From Rhodobacterales bacterium (lineage in GTDB: Bacteria > Pseudomonadota > Alphaproteobacteria > Rhodobacterales > Rhodobacteraceae), in the NCBI GenBank assembly GCA_026400355.1, contig JAPLPE010000020.1, forward strand, positions 124,001 to 188,000: a stretch of 64,000 nt of DNA, given 5' to 3'. The position numbers and the translations under genes are program-made. The notes beneath the pieces are model-generated. The model made no database searches. It was not told the DNA's origin and saw nothing but the letters and a program-made list of their open reading frames with translations. Positions 36,558-46,132 of this stretch are shown piece by piece (within the stretch, counting starts at the first letter, position 1; every line of letters begins with the position of its first letter).

Positions 36558-37436
36558 TCAGCCTTTGACGCCGGTCGAGGCGATGGAGGCGATGAAGGCT
36601 TTCTGCAGGTAAAGATAGAAAGCCAGAACCGGGAGGGTGATCAGGCTGAGGTAGGCCATGACTTCGCCCCATGCGACGTTGAGCTGGAAGAAGTATTGCA
36701 GGCCCACCATGACGGGGCGGTAACCTTCTTCCTGCACGACCATGAGGGGCCAGAGGTATTGGTTGTACATGACGAGGAACTTGAGGATCGCGGCGGTCGC
36801 GAGGACCGGACCGGCGAGCGGCATGACGATTTTCGCGTAAACCTGGTACCATGACGCGCCTTCGACGCGGGCGGCTTCGATCAACTCGCCGGGGAGGTCT
36901 TTGAAGTATTGCACGAAGAGGAAGATCGTGAGGCCGTCTGCGATGAAGGGGATGATCTGGACTCGGTAGCTGTTAAGCCAGCCCCAGGTCAGACCGTCGA
37001 ACCCGATCCAGGGGAGTTTAGAGGCGATCAGGAGGAGCGGGATCGCGTAGGTTTCGAAAGGCACGATCAGGGTCGCAAGGATCAGGGTCAGGACAAGGTC
37101 GCGGCCCTTCCAGTTGAGAAAGACAAAGGCGAAGGCCGCGGCCGAACAGATCAGGAGCGAGAAGAGCACGGTGATGCCGGTCACGATGACCGAGTTCATC
37201 ACGAAAAGGCCGACTGGAGCGCGTTCGAAGGCGGCAGTGTAATTGTGGAACGAGATATCACCCACCGGCAGGAAGGCGCGGAGCGAGGCCGTGTCGGAAA
37301 GCAGTTGCTGGTCGGGCTTCAGGGATGACATCACCATGAAGACCAACGGAAAGACGAAGATTATGGCGATCAGCACCAGCACCGCATAGCGGGTCCAGAG
37401 GCGCAGGCCGTGGTTGTCGGCAGAGATGGCGGCCAT
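36558..37436 (-). CDS. Carbohydrate ABC transporter permease (MalG type)
   Basis: A 292-residue inner-membrane CUT1 permease with about six helices. The EAA motif is EAARVEGASWYQVYAKIVMP near residue 187, followed by LAGPVLATAAILKFL. The N-terminal segment (YAVLVLIAIIFVFPLVFMVM) is the first helix, and SSLKP follows it as usual for MalG-like proteins. The gene overlaps nothing but starts one base after the stop of the MalF-like gene. It forms the channel with that partner. Confidence 0.93.
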   Translation of the reverse strand: MAAISADNHGLRLWTRYAVLVLIAIIFVFPLVFMVMSSLKPDQQLLSDTASLRAFLPVGDISFHNYTAAFERAPVGLFVMNSVIVTGITVLFSLLICSAAAFAFVFLNWKGRDLVLTLILATLIVPFETYAIPLLLIASKLPWIGFDGLTWGWLNSYRVQIIPFIADGLTIFLFVQYFKDLPGELIEAARVEGASWYQVYAKIVMPLAGPVLATAAILKFLVMYNQYLWPLMVVQEEGYRPVMVGLQYFFQLNVAWGEVMAYLSLITLPVLAFYLYLQKAFIASIASTGVKG

Positions 37437-37437
37437 G

Positions 37438-38508
37438 TCAGGTACGCTCCCTTGTAAGCCACCGCTGGATGAGGCTGATGGACAGGACGATCACGAAGAG
37501 GATCACCGAGATGGCAGAGCCGCCCGAGATATCCTGCTTGCCATAGCCGCGTTCTACGGCCTGGAAGACGATGGTCTGTGTGCTGTCCAAAGGCCCGCCC
37601 TGGGTCATCACGTCGATCTGCGAGAACAGGCCGAAGGCCTGCATGGTGATGACGATAAGGATGAGGACGGCGGTGTTCCGCAGCCCCGGCCATGTGATGT
37701 AGCGGAAGGTCTGCCATTTCGACGCGCCTTCGATAGAACCGGCCTCGTACAGCGTCGGGCTGATCGTCTGCAGGCCGGAAAGCCAGATCACCATATGGAA
37801 GCCCACGGCCTGCCAGATCGACATTGCGATGATGGCGCCCAGCGCAGTTGAGGGGTTGCCGAGCCAGTCCAGCGCCGGGATCATGCCAAAACTGACCGCG
37901 CCAAGGAGGTTGTTCAACAGGCCGCTTTGTCCGTCATAGATGAAGCTCCACAACAGAGAGACCACGACGATCGAGACGACCACGGGCATGAAATAGATCG
38001 CGCGGAACAGGTTGATGCCGCGCAGGCGCTGGTTAATGAGAAGTGCAAGGCCCAAAGCCAGACCCGCCTGAACGGGGGCCACGATCAGCACGAAGATGAA
38101 GGTGTTTACGATGGCCTTCATGAAGACGACGTCGCGGGCCAGGACATATGTGCGGCCCTCGCCCCTGTCGAAGCTGAACCATTCCCGGGTCCCGTCGAGA
38201 TGGGGATAGTCGGGATTGTTGCGGGTAAAGCTGCGGAGCGCGGGGTATTCCGGCTCGCCGTCCTTCATCAACACGGCACCGGCGTCATCGCGGAGCGGTT
38301 CAAGCGAGATGGTGGCAAGACCCAGAAGGTCACGGTAATTGGCCAAACCCACGAATTCGGTCGGATTGGGCGAAATCAGCCGCTGGTTGGTGAAAGAGAG
38401 GCCGATCGCGAAGAAGAACGGCATGATCAAGAAGCCAGCAATGAGGATGACGGCAGGTCCGGCCATGAGCCAGCCGGTGCGGTTCGATTGCAGGAACTTG
38501 GATGACAT
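37438..38508 (-). CDS. Sugar ABC transporter permease (MalF type)
   Basis: A 356-residue CUT1 permease. The N-terminal helix GWLMAGPAVILIAGFLIMPF is followed by a long periplasmic segment of about 75 residues (residues 45-120, with HLDGTREWFSFDRG), then further helices, and the EAA loop YEAGSIEGASKWQTFRYITW near 260 followed by PGLRNTAVLILIVI. The long periplasmic insert is a known feature of some MalF-like proteins. It is co-transcribed with the binding-protein gene upstream and MalG-type gene downstream. Confidence 0.92.
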   Translation of the reverse strand: MSSKFLQSNRTGWLMAGPAVILIAGFLIMPFFFAIGLSFTNQRLISPNPTEFVGLANYRDLLGLATISLEPLRDDAGAVLMKDGEPEYPALRSFTRNNPDYPHLDGTREWFSFDRGEGRTYVLARDVVFMKAIVNTFIFVLIVAPVQAGLALGLALLINQRLRGINLFRAIYFMPVVVSIVVVSLLWSFIYDGQSGLLNNLLGAVSFGMIPALDWLGNPSTALGAIIAMSIWQAVGFHMVIWLSGLQTISPTLYEAGSIEGASKWQTFRYITWPGLRNTAVLILIVITMQAFGLFSQIDVMTQGGPLDSTQTIVFQAVERGYGKQDISGGSAISVILFVIVLSISLIQRWLTRERT

Positions 38509-38606
38509 AGGGTCCTCGCGGGATCGGCGGCCGTTACTGGGCGTATCGGGCGGGGTGGGAGAACCGGCGCGGGGCCGGTCTCCGCCTGAGTTGATGGTTG
38601 GTGCGG

Positions 38607-38637
38607 GCGGGGGGACAGGCCCCCTGCCCGGCCGGGC
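38607..38637 (-). terminator. Hairpins after the sugar-binding-protein gene
   Basis: On the minus strand, GCCCGGCCGGGC (38626-38637) directly follows the stop, then GGGGGCC-TGT-CCCCCC (about 38609-38624). The likely role is partial termination or 3'-end protection, so that the binding protein is made in excess of the permeases. Confidence 0.55.
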
Positions 38638-39897
38638 TCATTTGAAGCCGTAGCCACCGTTGGCTTCGATATCAGCGTCGATTTCGTCGACAGCGGCATC
38701 AAGGGTTTCTTCGACATTGGCACCGTTGGCGATGTCAGCCAGCGCCTTTTCGAAAACCTTTGCCATGACGGGGTATCCCGGGGTGACCGGACGCAGCAGG
38801 CCCTGACGGTTGGACAGTTCGTAGAACACTTCGAGCGGACCGCCGGGCTGGTAGTTTTCGGTCAGGGCAGCCGCTTCGGCAGTGGCAGGGATCAGACCCA
38901 GACCCTTGGAGAAGCGGGCCAGGTTGTCCGGGTTGAGCGCGAAGTTGATGAAGGCATTTGCGCCTTCGGGATGCTGCGACGTGGAAGAAATCGAAAGCTG
39001 CCAGCTAGCGGCACCGATCGTGGGACCATTGCCGAAGTCCGGGGCAGGCAGGAAAACGACGTCGTCAAAGGCGGCGAGTGCGCCGAGTGCTGCCCAGTTG
39101 CCGTTCCACGAGAAGGCGTATTTGCCGTTGGCAAAGCCCGAATCCCGGTCGGCCGGGTCCTGGGTTGCCTGCGCATAGCCGCCGGTGAACAGACTTTGCC
39201 ACCAGTTGCCGAACGCGATCCCTGCTTCGCCGTTGAGGACGCCTTCAGCCGTGAGATAGGTTGAACGGTCGATCATGTCGCCGCCAAAGCTTTGCAGGAA
39301 GGGCGAGAAGGCATAGGGGAACCATTCACCGTTCCAGGCCATGCCAAGATCAAGCGCATATTCGAACTTGCCCGAATTCTTGGCCGCATCGAGGGCAGCT
39401 TGGAATTCTTCGCCGGTCCAGGGTTCATCCAGCGTCGGCGTGCGCAGTCCGAGTTCGTCAAGGTAGGACTGGCGCGTCACGAGCGAGACGGCGGCATCCC
39501 ACATGCCGATGCCATAGAGCTTGTCATCCCAGACGCCCTTGGGGCCGGGCAGGTAATTGGCGATAAGGGTTTCATCGATGGCCAGCGGCTGGATGTAACC
39601 GGCCCAGGCCCAGTTCGGCAGGATCGGACCATCGATGTCGATGATGTCGGGCAGCGTGCCGGCCAGTGCAGCGGCGACGACGCTGTCGTTATAGGCGATC
39701 TGGGGGAAGGTCGTGATCACGACTTTCCAGTCCGACTGGCTGGCATTGAATTCGTCCAGCATGGCGTTGACCAAGGCCATCTCGGATTCGCTACCCGCCC
39801 CGTGATACCACATCGTCAGTTCGGTCTGGGCAAGGGCTGATCCGGCAAAAAGCGTGCTCGCCAGCATCGCCCCCGCCAGTGTGTTCAAAGACTTCAT
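38638..39897 (-). CDS. Carbohydrate ABC transporter substrate-binding protein
   Basis: A 419-residue extracellular solute-binding protein family 1 member. A Sec signal (MKSLNTLAGAMLASTLFAGS then ALAQ) precedes the mature start TELTMWYHGAGSESEMALVN. AYNDSVVAAALAGTLPDIID near 69 and SSTSQHPEGANAFINFALNP near 307 are typical of this family. It delivers a sugar to the MalF/MalG-type permease. Neighbouring fructosidase-like enzyme suggests a fructosyl-containing oligosaccharide. Gene order places it second after the regulator. Confidence 0.92.
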   Translation of the reverse strand: MKSLNTLAGAMLASTLFAGSALAQTELTMWYHGAGSESEMALVNAMLDEFNASQSDWKVVITTFPQIAYNDSVVAAALAGTLPDIIDIDGPILPNWAWAGYIQPLAIDETLIANYLPGPKGVWDDKLYGIGMWDAAVSLVTRQSYLDELGLRTPTLDEPWTGEEFQAALDAAKNSGKFEYALDLGMAWNGEWFPYAFSPFLQSFGGDMIDRSTYLTAEGVLNGEAGIAFGNWWQSLFTGGYAQATQDPADRDSGFANGKYAFSWNGNWAALGALAAFDDVVFLPAPDFGNGPTIGAASWQLSISSTSQHPEGANAFINFALNPDNLARFSKGLGLIPATAEAAALTENYQPGGPLEVFYELSNRQGLLRPVTPGYPVMAKVFEKALADIANGANVEETLDAAVDEIDADIEANGGYGFK

Positions 39898-39921
39898 TCT
39901 GTTTCCTCCGCTTGGGTTCAG

Positions 39922-40980
39922 TCAGTTGATTCTTGAGGCGCTAAGTTCCTTCACCGATGCGCGCCAGCACACCGGACCCGCAATGCGCTCGACTGCGGGG
40001 TCATTTCGTTTCTCGTTCGAGATCATCGCAAGAATGCGTTGCGCAGCGCGTTCACCCATCGCCCGGTATGGCAGGTCCACCGTCGTAAGCTGCGGGTAAA
40101 GCTGCTCTGCAATGACGCGGTAATTGTCATAGCCGGCGACCGAGACTTCTTCAGGGACTTTGGTCCCGCGCGAGCGAAGGATGCCATAGACCTCAAGAGC
40201 CATCTTGTCGGTTCCACAACAGAGTACGGTCGGCGGATCCGGCAGACGCAACATCCGGTCGATATTCTTGACAAGGAGCCGGGTTTCGGCCTCGCGGTCG
40301 GGCAGGTCACAGGCGGCGACTATCCGGGAATCATACGGAATTCCAGCCGCAGCGAGGGCGTCACGATAGCCGGCTGTGCGCAGTTGTCCCGCCTCGACAC
40401 CTGACCGCAGGGTCAGGTAGGCAATACGACTGTGGCCAGCAGCAATGATGCGCGTGACAAGTTCTTGCTGGCCACGCTGGTCGTCCGGGAGAATGGACGT
40501 TGTCCCGATGTCATCGTAACAGTTGGCAAGCACCAGAGAGACGCTTTCAGGCACCCGGGGCAGAGAGACTCTCTGGTGGTACTCGGCCACGTAGATCAGG
40601 CCTTCGACGCGGTGCCGAAGGAATGTGTCAACCAGAGGGACCGCCCTCTCCACGGCGCCGCCGGTATCAGCGATCATCAGAGTGATGCCGGACTCGGACA
40701 GCGCCTTCTGAATACCCTGCACGATGAAAAGCTCGGGAAGGCCCGCAGGCTGGTTCGGCTCCGGCGACATTGAGATAGCCCCGGTGATCAACCCTACGAG
40801 GCCGGAATGGTTCGACCGCATCATCCGGGCAGCGTTTGAAGGGACGTAGCCCAATTGAGCCATGGCAGATTCGACGAGGTCGCGGGTCTTGCCGCCGACC
40901 GGGCCGTCACCGTTCAGGACGCGGCTTACCGTTTTTGGTGACACACCGGCAAGGCGCGCCACGTCATAGATTGTCGCCAT
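39922..40980 (-). CDS. LacI-family transcriptional repressor
   Basis: A 352-residue LacI/GalR regulator. The HTH is IYDVARLAGVSPKTVSRVLN at residues 3-22, followed by the hinge helix GYVPSNAARMM near 45-56, then a periplasmic-binding-protein-like effector domain (VGLITGAIS onward, SVAGYDNYRVIAEQLYPQLT near 283). It is the first gene of the sugar operon, 24 bases ahead of the binding-protein gene, and its own promoter carries two overlapping palindromes, so the operon is very likely autoregulated and induced by the imported sugar or its breakdown product. Confidence 0.93.
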   Translation of the reverse strand: MATIYDVARLAGVSPKTVSRVLNGDGPVGGKTRDLVESAMAQLGYVPSNAARMMRSNHSGLVGLITGAISMSPEPNQPAGLPELFIVQGIQKALSESGITLMIADTGGAVERAVPLVDTFLRHRVEGLIYVAEYHQRVSLPRVPESVSLVLANCYDDIGTTSILPDDQRGQQELVTRIIAAGHSRIAYLTLRSGVEAGQLRTAGYRDALAAAGIPYDSRIVAACDLPDREAETRLLVKNIDRMLRLPDPPTVLCCGTDKMALEVYGILRSRGTKVPEEVSVAGYDNYRVIAEQLYPQLTTVDLPYRAMGERAAQRILAMISNEKRNDPAVERIAGPVCWRASVKELSASRIN

Positions 40981-41044
40981 GCGTTTCCCCCTGCCCGGCC
41001 CCTTCCCGGACCGGGATCATGACGAGGTGCGACCCGAAGGGCTT

Positions 41045-41099
41045 ATGACACCGGTGTCATGACATCGGTGTCATAGGACGCGTTAGTGATTCTCGTCAA
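41045..41099 (-). promoter_or_regulatory. Promoter of the sugar operon with two overlapping LacI-type operators
   Basis: Operator 1 ATGACACCGGTGTCAT (41045-41060) is a perfect 16-bp palindrome; operator 2 ATGACATCGGTGTCAT (41059-41074) differs at one position and overlaps it by two bases, giving a 14-base repeat. On the minus strand, TTGACG (41094-41099), an 18-base spacer and TATGAC (41070-41075) form a promoter whose -10 lies over operator 2. The lacI start is about 65 bases further on. Confidence 0.8.
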
Positions 41100-41235
41100 C
41101 AGTTTTGTTGGGTGGCCTGTGAATGGTACGGGGCGTACACAGATATGGCCGGTGGTCCCTTGACCTGCGTGGCTAACGGCGCAGATAGCGGTTGCGCAGC
41201 CGCGTCGGGAGGGGCAGGCAGCAGGAGCAGGGCTG

Positions 41236-41751
41236 ATGGACGGGGGACGCGCACTGGTGACCGAGACATTCTCTCCGGAAACGGACCTGCGGGCATTCCG
41301 TCACGCGCTTGGCGCCTTTGCGACCGGGGTGACGGTGATTACGACGGTAACGGACACGGGGCCGGTCGGGATCACGGCCAACAGTTTTGCTTCGGTCTCG
41401 CTCGATCCGCCGCTGGTACTCTGGTCACCGGCAAAGGCATCGAGCCGGTTCGGAATATTTTCAGTTGCCGAGCGGTTTGCCGTGCATGTGCTGCGGACGG
41501 ATCAGAAGTCGGTGGCAGACGGGTTCACGCGGTCATGGACGGCGTTTCACGATCTCGACTGGGCCGCTGACGGGTTTGGGACGCCGCTGATCGAAGGCAC
41601 GTTGGCGCGGTTCGTCTGCCAGACCGAGGCGCGGCATGATGCGGGTGACCACATGATCGTCGTAGGGCGCGTGCTGGCCGTAACGCGTGGGGTACCAGGG
41701 GCACCTCTGGTGTTTCACGGCGGTAGCTATGGCGGGTTCGGGGCGGTCTGA
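41236..41751 (+). CDS. Flavin reductase-like protein (FMN-binding split barrel)
   Basis: A 171-residue protein of the DIM6/NTAB/HpaC flavin reductase family, which supplies reduced FMN to monooxygenases or binds FMN itself. FRHALGAFATGVTVITT at about 21-37, ITANSFASVSLDPPLVLWSP near 47 and the late DHMIVVGRVLAV with FHGGSYG near 160 are hallmarks. No monooxygenase is adjacent, so its partner is unknown. The ATG at 41236 is internal to a G-rich leader (GGGAGGGGCAGG upstream). Confidence 0.88.
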   Translation: MDGGRALVTETFSPETDLRAFRHALGAFATGVTVITTVTDTGPVGITANSFASVSLDPPLVLWSPAKASSRFGIFSVAERFAVHVLRTDQKSVADGFTRSWTAFHDLDWAADGFGTPLIEGTLARFVCQTEARHDAGDHMIVVGRVLAVTRGVPGAPLVFHGGSYGGFGAV

Positions 41752-41790
41752 GGGCTCGTTTGGAGCCGACATTGGGGCACTGCCTGTCGG

Positions 41791-41826
41791 CATTGTACTT
41801 GTACCAATGCCGTACAATGGTGACCC
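41791..41826 (+). repeat. 36-base dispersed repeat (CATTGTACTTG type)
   Basis: This element, starting CATTGTACTTGTACCA and ending CAATGGTGACCC, matches the one at 62075-62110 in about 29 of 36 positions and over the same length. An internal CATTG/CAATG pairing forms a hairpin. It follows the flavin reductase gene; GATCGACAAAGGAACATGGG, resembling the tail of the 30.5-kb repeat, comes just after. Confidence 0.65.
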
Positions 41827-41901
41827 AAAGGTTCTTGATCGACAAAGGAACATGGGGGCTTGAGTCAGCGTACGGCTTGCGGTGTTGGCCTGGGGCGTGG
41901 G

Positions 41902-42369
41902 TCAGACATCGGAAGTTAATTCGGCCGCCATGCTTACGACGGCGGGGACCCTGGTCACTTTGGATAGGCACAAAGGCCGGAACTGCCTGCGGAAAAAGAG
42001 AGGGAAGCAGGTGGGGCCGGTGAGCACCAAGGACCGGTGATTGGATCGTTCGCCCGGATCCACCAAGACAAGGTCAAGTTGGAGGAGTACGTTCGGTTCG
42101 GGCAGGGTTTCCGCATCCATCAGGGCCGGCGCATAGAAGGCAACAGCGGTGCCGTGATTGCGTGCGACGAGCGTGATGACGGTCGCCTCAATCCGGCTGC
42201 GGTCGCCTGAGAACACGCCATTGGTGAGGCTGCAATCGGCCAACTTGCGCGACCAGACAGTGCGCAGCGCTGCGCTGAGCGAGTCAAGGTCGGGCTGGTC
42301 CATCCAGAGGCCGGGCGGTTCGAGGATCCGGACGCTGAGGTAGCTGCCGAACCGGAGGGTCGCATCCAG
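41902..42369 (-). pseudogene. Conserved hypothetical protein, possibly decayed (no proper start)
   Basis: The minus-strand frame reads LDATLRFGSYLSVRILEPPG, LWMDQPDLDSLSAALRTVWS and later FRRQFRPLCLSKVTRVPAVV. It looks like a coding sequence rather than shadow, but I cannot name the family. The codon just after an in-frame TAA is CTG where an ATG would be expected (42367-42369), and the first in-frame ATG (42301-42303) would skip about 22 plausible residues. The short C-terminal end after TSDV may be truncated too. A small intact gene starting at 42303 remains possible. Confidence 0.4.
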
Positions 42370-42486
42370 TTAACGACGGCGGAGAGACCGCAATACCGTG
42401 CCCACCATTGCCTGCCGCCCCGGAACCGGCTTTCTGCAGCCCAAGAGTGGCTGCCAACTGACACAGGCCAGGGTTTCCTCACACTA

Positions 42487-42541
42487 CCCCGGCTGTTTCT
42501 TTGTCGGTCAAATACCTCGGGGGAGCCAAGTCAGGGCAGGG
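42487..42541 (-). repeat. Dispersed CCCCCGAGGTATTT repeat, inverted copy
   Basis: On the minus strand it reads GGCTCCCCCGAGGTATTTGA, then CCGACAAAGAAACAGCCGGG. It lies just after the xylose isomerase stop and shares the GAGGTATTT core with copies at 34.1 and 36.5 kb. Likely terminator of the xyl operon. Confidence 0.6.
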
Positions 42542-42553
42542 CCTCTTGCTCGT

Positions 42554-43855
42554 TCAGATGTAGCGGTTGACGAGGTTTTCGAGCCGTTCCTGCCGCCCGG
42601 AGCGGGGCTGCGGGTTGATGTTCTCGGAGTCTACCTTGGCCGCGATGCTGCCAAGGTCGCTTTGCAGCAGCGCTTTGCCTGCCGCAGTCTCCCAGCCCGC
42701 ATAGCGCTGCGACCGGGCGGCTTCAAGCTTGCCATCCTCAAGCATCTTGGCCGCAGCCTTGAGGCCCGCCGCACAGGCATCCATCCCGCCGACATGGGCA
42801 AGGATCAAGTCCGCGGGGTCGAGCGACTGGCGACGGACCTTGGCATCAAAGTTGGTGCCACCGGTCTTGAAGCCTCCCGCATGCAGGACTTCATAGTAGG
42901 CCAGCGTCATTTCCGGAACGTTGGTCGGGAACTGGTCGGTATCCCAGCCGGACTGATAATCGTTCTTGTTCATGTCGATCGAGCCAAAGATGCCAAGCTC
43001 GCGTGCCAGTGCCAGCTCATGTTCGAAGGAATGCCCGGCAAGGATCGCATGGCCCTGTTCGATGTTGACCTTGACCTCGCCTTCAAGCCCGAAATCCTTG
43101 AGGAAGCCGTAAACGGTGGCGACGTCATAGTCATACTGGTGCTTGGTCGGTTCCTGCGGTTTGGGTTCGATCAGGATCGTGCCCTCGAAACCGGTCTTGT
43201 ATTTGTAATCTACCACCATCTGGAGCATCCGGCCCGCCTGGGCGCGTTCGCGGCCCATGTCGGTGTTCAGCAGTGTCTCATACCCTTCTCGCCCACCCCA
43301 GAGGACGTAGTTTTCCCCGCCCAGCTGGATCGTAGCGTCCATGCAGGTCTTGATCGTCGCGGCCGAGAAGGCAAAGACATCGGGATCAGGGTTTGTCGCC
43401 GCACCGGCCATGAACCGGCGGTGCGAAAAGAGGTTTGCCGTGCCCCAGAGCAGTCTGACGCCGGTATCCTCCATCTTTTTCTGGAAGTAGTCTGTCATCT
43501 CGCGCAGGCGGGCAGTGTTTTCGCGGAAGTCGCGGCCTTCGGGGCGGACGTCGGCATCATGGAAGCAAAAGTACGGGGCGCCGAGGATCTCGAACATCTC
43601 GAAGGCGACATCAGCCTTGAGTTTCGCATGGTCCATGGAATCGCCGAACCACGGCCGGTCAAAGGTCTGGCCACCGAACGGGTCACCACCGGGCCAGGCG
43701 AAGGAATGCCAGAAGGCGATGGCAAAGCGCAGTTGATCCTTCATCGTCTTGCCCGCAACAACCTCGGTGGGGTTGTAGGCGCGGAAAGCGAATTCGTTAT
43801 CGCTGTCCGGGCCTTCGTAACGGATGGCAGTGATGCCTTTGAAGAAATCGGTCAT
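42554..43855 (-). CDS. xylA: Xylose isomerase
   Basis: A 433-residue cytosolic enzyme that converts D-xylose to D-xylulose, typical class II length. Active-site motifs are present: [11 protein letters not shown] near residue 98 (catalytic His and Asp), [20 protein letters not shown] near 183, [20 protein letters not shown] near 261 (metal ligands) and [20 protein letters not shown] near 289, with [13 protein letters not shown] near 328. It is the last gene of the xyl operon, after xylB. Confidence 0.97.
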   Translation of the reverse strand: MTDFFKGITAIRYEGPDSDNEFAFRAYNPTEVVAGKTMKDQLRFAIAFWHSFAWPGGDPFGGQTFDRPWFGDSMDHAKLKADVAFEMFEILGAPYFCFHDADVRPEGRDFRENTARLREMTDYFQKKMEDTGVRLLWGTANLFSHRRFMAGAATNPDPDVFAFSAATIKTCMDATIQLGGENYVLWGGREGYETLLNTDMGRERAQAGRMLQMVVDYKYKTGFEGTILIEPKPQEPTKHQYDYDVATVYGFLKDFGLEGEVKVNIEQGHAILAGHSFEHELALARELGIFGSIDMNKNDYQSGWDTDQFPTNVPEMTLAYYEVLHAGGFKTGGTNFDAKVRRQSLDPADLILAHVGGMDACAAGLKAAAKMLEDGKLEAARSQRYAGWETAAGKALLQSDLGSIAAKVDSENINPQPRSGRQERLENLVNRYI

Positions 43856-43921
43856 GGTAGTGGTCGTCCTTCGCGCATGTGGGCCGGGATGACGGCCACC
43901 AGGGCCGCGATCCCCGGCAAG

Positions 43922-45361
43922 TCAGGTCAGGTACTTGATCGCTGTATAGGCGGCACGGTAGCGCTGATGCGCTTCGGCAAATGCAGGTGCCAGCGCGGGG
44001 TCGGGGTCGATCACGCGTTCGATCTTTGGCGCGGTCGCCAGTTCAGCCCCTGCTCCGGTTGCGGCCATCATGCCCAGACGTCCCGCGCCGAAAGCGCCGC
44101 CGAAATCCCCCGCAATGGGGAGTTCGATGGGCAGGCCCAGCGAGGTGGCAATGGCGCGGACCCAGTAATCTGATTTGGATCCCCCACCGACACCAATCAG
44201 GCGGGTGATGCGCGTGCCGGTCGACGAAAGCGCGTCAAAGCTGTCGCGGAAGGCGTGGGTCACGCCTTCCAGCACCGCGCGGGTCAGGCTGGCGCGGTCA
44301 GAAGCATGGTCAAGGTGCAGGAAATGGCCGCGCACGGCGGCATTGTTGTGCGGGGTCCGTTCGCCGCCAAGGTAGGGCAGGAACAGCGTGCGACCAGGGG
44401 CCTTGAGCGGCCCGAGGTTGCCCGTCAGGGCAGACGAGGGTTCGCCCACGACATGAGAATACCAGTTGAGCGCATCGGCCGCGGCCAGGATCACGCCCAT
44501 CTGGTGCCATGTATCCGGCAGCGCATGGCAGAAGGTATGCACGGCACTGGCCGCGTTGGGCTGATATGCGTCGGACGCAGCAAAAAGCACGCCCGAGGTC
44601 CCGAGCGATACGAATGCCTCGCCTGCCTTGACTACCCCGACACCCACAGCAGAAGCTGCGTTATCTCCTCCGCCGCCCGCAACGACGACGCCTTTGGACA
44701 GGCCCCAGCGGGAGGCCAGTTCGTCACGCAGCGTAGCAGAGACTTGCGAGCCCTCCACAAGCCGGGGCATGTTGGCACGGGTCAGGCCGGTCGCTGCCAG
44801 AAGACCGTCGTCCCAGTCGCGCTTGCCTGTATCAAGCCAGCTTGTCCCCGCAGCGTCGGACATTTCGGCCACGGCCTCTCCGGTTAACCAGAGGCGGAGG
44901 TAGTCCTTGGGAAGCAGGACAAGCGCCACCTTGGCAAAGACCTCCGGTTCATGGGCGCGGACCCAGGCCAGTTTCGGCGCGGTGAAGCCCGGAAAGACGA
45001 TGTTGCCGGTTAGCGCGCGGAAGCGGGGATCGGCGTCCAGTGCCGCCGCCTCGACCGCCGAACGGGTGTCGTTCCACAGGATGCAGGCACGGAGCACCAC
45101 GTGCCCGGCGTCCAGCAGGGTCGCGCCATGCATATGGCCTGACAGGCCGATGCCACGCACGGCGGCAAGGTCCAGCTTCGCGCCAAGCGCCCGCACTACG
45201 GCATCTGTTGCATCCAGCCACGTCGCCGGGGACTGTTCGGACCAGCCGTCAAAGGGACGACTGACCTCGAGCGGTGCAGTCGCTTCGGCAAGGATCGACT
45301 GATCGTCGTCAATCACGATGCCTTTGAGGCCGGACGTCCCGAGATCAAGACCGAGATACAT
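43922..45361 (-). CDS. xylB: Xylulokinase
   Basis: A 479-residue FGGY-family kinase that phosphorylates D-xylulose to xylulose 5-phosphate. The N-terminal phosphate-1 motif is LGLDLGTSGLKGIVIDD at residues 3-19; GLSGHMHGATLLDAGHVVLR near 73 contains the sugar-contact MHG; VVAGGGGDNAASAVGVGV near 226 has the catalytic Asp of the FGGY family; the adenosine motif GVGGGSKSDYWVRAIATSLG is near 392. Start overlaps nothing but lies 3 bases after the xylG stop. Pathway partner of xylA. Confidence 0.96.
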   Translation of the reverse strand: MYLGLDLGTSGLKGIVIDDDQSILAEATAPLEVSRPFDGWSEQSPATWLDATDAVVRALGAKLDLAAVRGIGLSGHMHGATLLDAGHVVLRACILWNDTRSAVEAAALDADPRFRALTGNIVFPGFTAPKLAWVRAHEPEVFAKVALVLLPKDYLRLWLTGEAVAEMSDAAGTSWLDTGKRDWDDGLLAATGLTRANMPRLVEGSQVSATLRDELASRWGLSKGVVVAGGGGDNAASAVGVGVVKAGEAFVSLGTSGVLFAASDAYQPNAASAVHTFCHALPDTWHQMGVILAAADALNWYSHVVGEPSSALTGNLGPLKAPGRTLFLPYLGGERTPHNNAAVRGHFLHLDHASDRASLTRAVLEGVTHAFRDSFDALSSTGTRITRLIGVGGGSKSDYWVRAIATSLGLPIELPIAGDFGGAFGAGRLGMMAATGAGAELATAPKIERVIDPDPALAPAFAEAHQRYRAAYTAIKYLT

Positions 45362-45364
45362 GAC

Positions 45365-46132
45365 TCAGCCCGCCAGATGCGCGGGCTTCTTGCCCAGGAT
45401 GATCATGCCCAGTAGATCGTCTTCGGTCACATCGGCGACTTTGACGATGCCGACAAGCTGGCCGTTCTTCATCACCGCCGCACGGTCGCACATCTGCTTG
45501 ACCTGGTGAATGTCGTGGTCGATCAGGAAGATGCCCAGCCCTTGCCGCTTGAGCTCCTGAATCAGCTCGCCGACCATCTGCGTCTCATGCGGGCCAAGCG
45601 CTGCCGTGGGTTCGTCCATGATCAGGATCTTGGCGTTGAAATAGACAGCGCGGGCAATGGCGACCGACTGGCGCTGCCCGCCCGAAAGGGCGGAGACAGG
45701 TTCCTTGAACTTGCGGAAGTTGGGGTTGAGCCGGGCAAGGATCTTGCGGGTCTCGGCCTCCATTCCGGCGTCATCGACAAAGCCGAACGATGACACCAGT
45801 TCGCGGCCCAGAAAGAGGTTCGAGGCAGCGTCCAGATTGTCGGCCAAGGCGAGTGTCTGATAGATCGTCTCGATGTTGAAGGCACGGGCATCGCGTGGGT
45901 TATTGATCGCGACCTTCTTGCCGTTGATCCAGATTTCCCCGGCATCGGGATGATAGGCACCCGACAAGCACTTTATCAGCGTAGATTTGCCCGCACCGTT
46001 GTGGCCCAACAGTCCCACGACTTCGCCCGGAAAGAGATCGACCGAGACATTGTCCACGGCGCGGATCCCGCCGAAAGAAATCGAGATGTTGCGGAGTTCG
46101 ACGAGAGGGGCTGCAGCGGAGGCCATTGTCAT
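45365..46132 (-). CDS. xylG: D-xylose ABC transporter ATP-binding protein (single-domain XylG type)
   Basis: A 255-residue CUT2-type ATPase with one nucleotide-binding domain: Walker [10 protein letters not shown] near residue 39, signature [14 protein letters not shown] near 147, Walker [19 protein letters not shown] near 169 and [16 protein letters not shown] near 203. E. coli XylG has two such domains, but a single-domain form is common in alphaproteobacterial CUT2 xylose operons. It overlaps the permease gene by four bases and probably acts as a homodimer. Confidence 0.92.
   Translation of the reverse strand: MTMASAAAPLVELRNISISFGGIRAVDNVSVDLFPGEVVGLLGHNGAGKSTLIKCLSGAYHPDAGEIWINGKKVAINNPRDARAFNIETIYQTLALADNLDAASNLFLGRELVSSFGFVDDAGMEAETRKILARLNPNFRKFKEPVSALSGGQRQSVAIARAVYFNAKILIMDEPTAALGPHETQMVGELIQELKRQGLGIFLIDHDIHQVKQMCDRAAVMKNGQLVGIVKVADVTEDDLLGMIILGKKPAHLAG

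Noticed and set aside
45365-46132. xylG judged truncated because E. coli XylG is twice as long
   Set aside because: All ABC motifs are present once, the ends match neighbours, and single-domain ATPases are common in alphaproteobacterial xylose operons.
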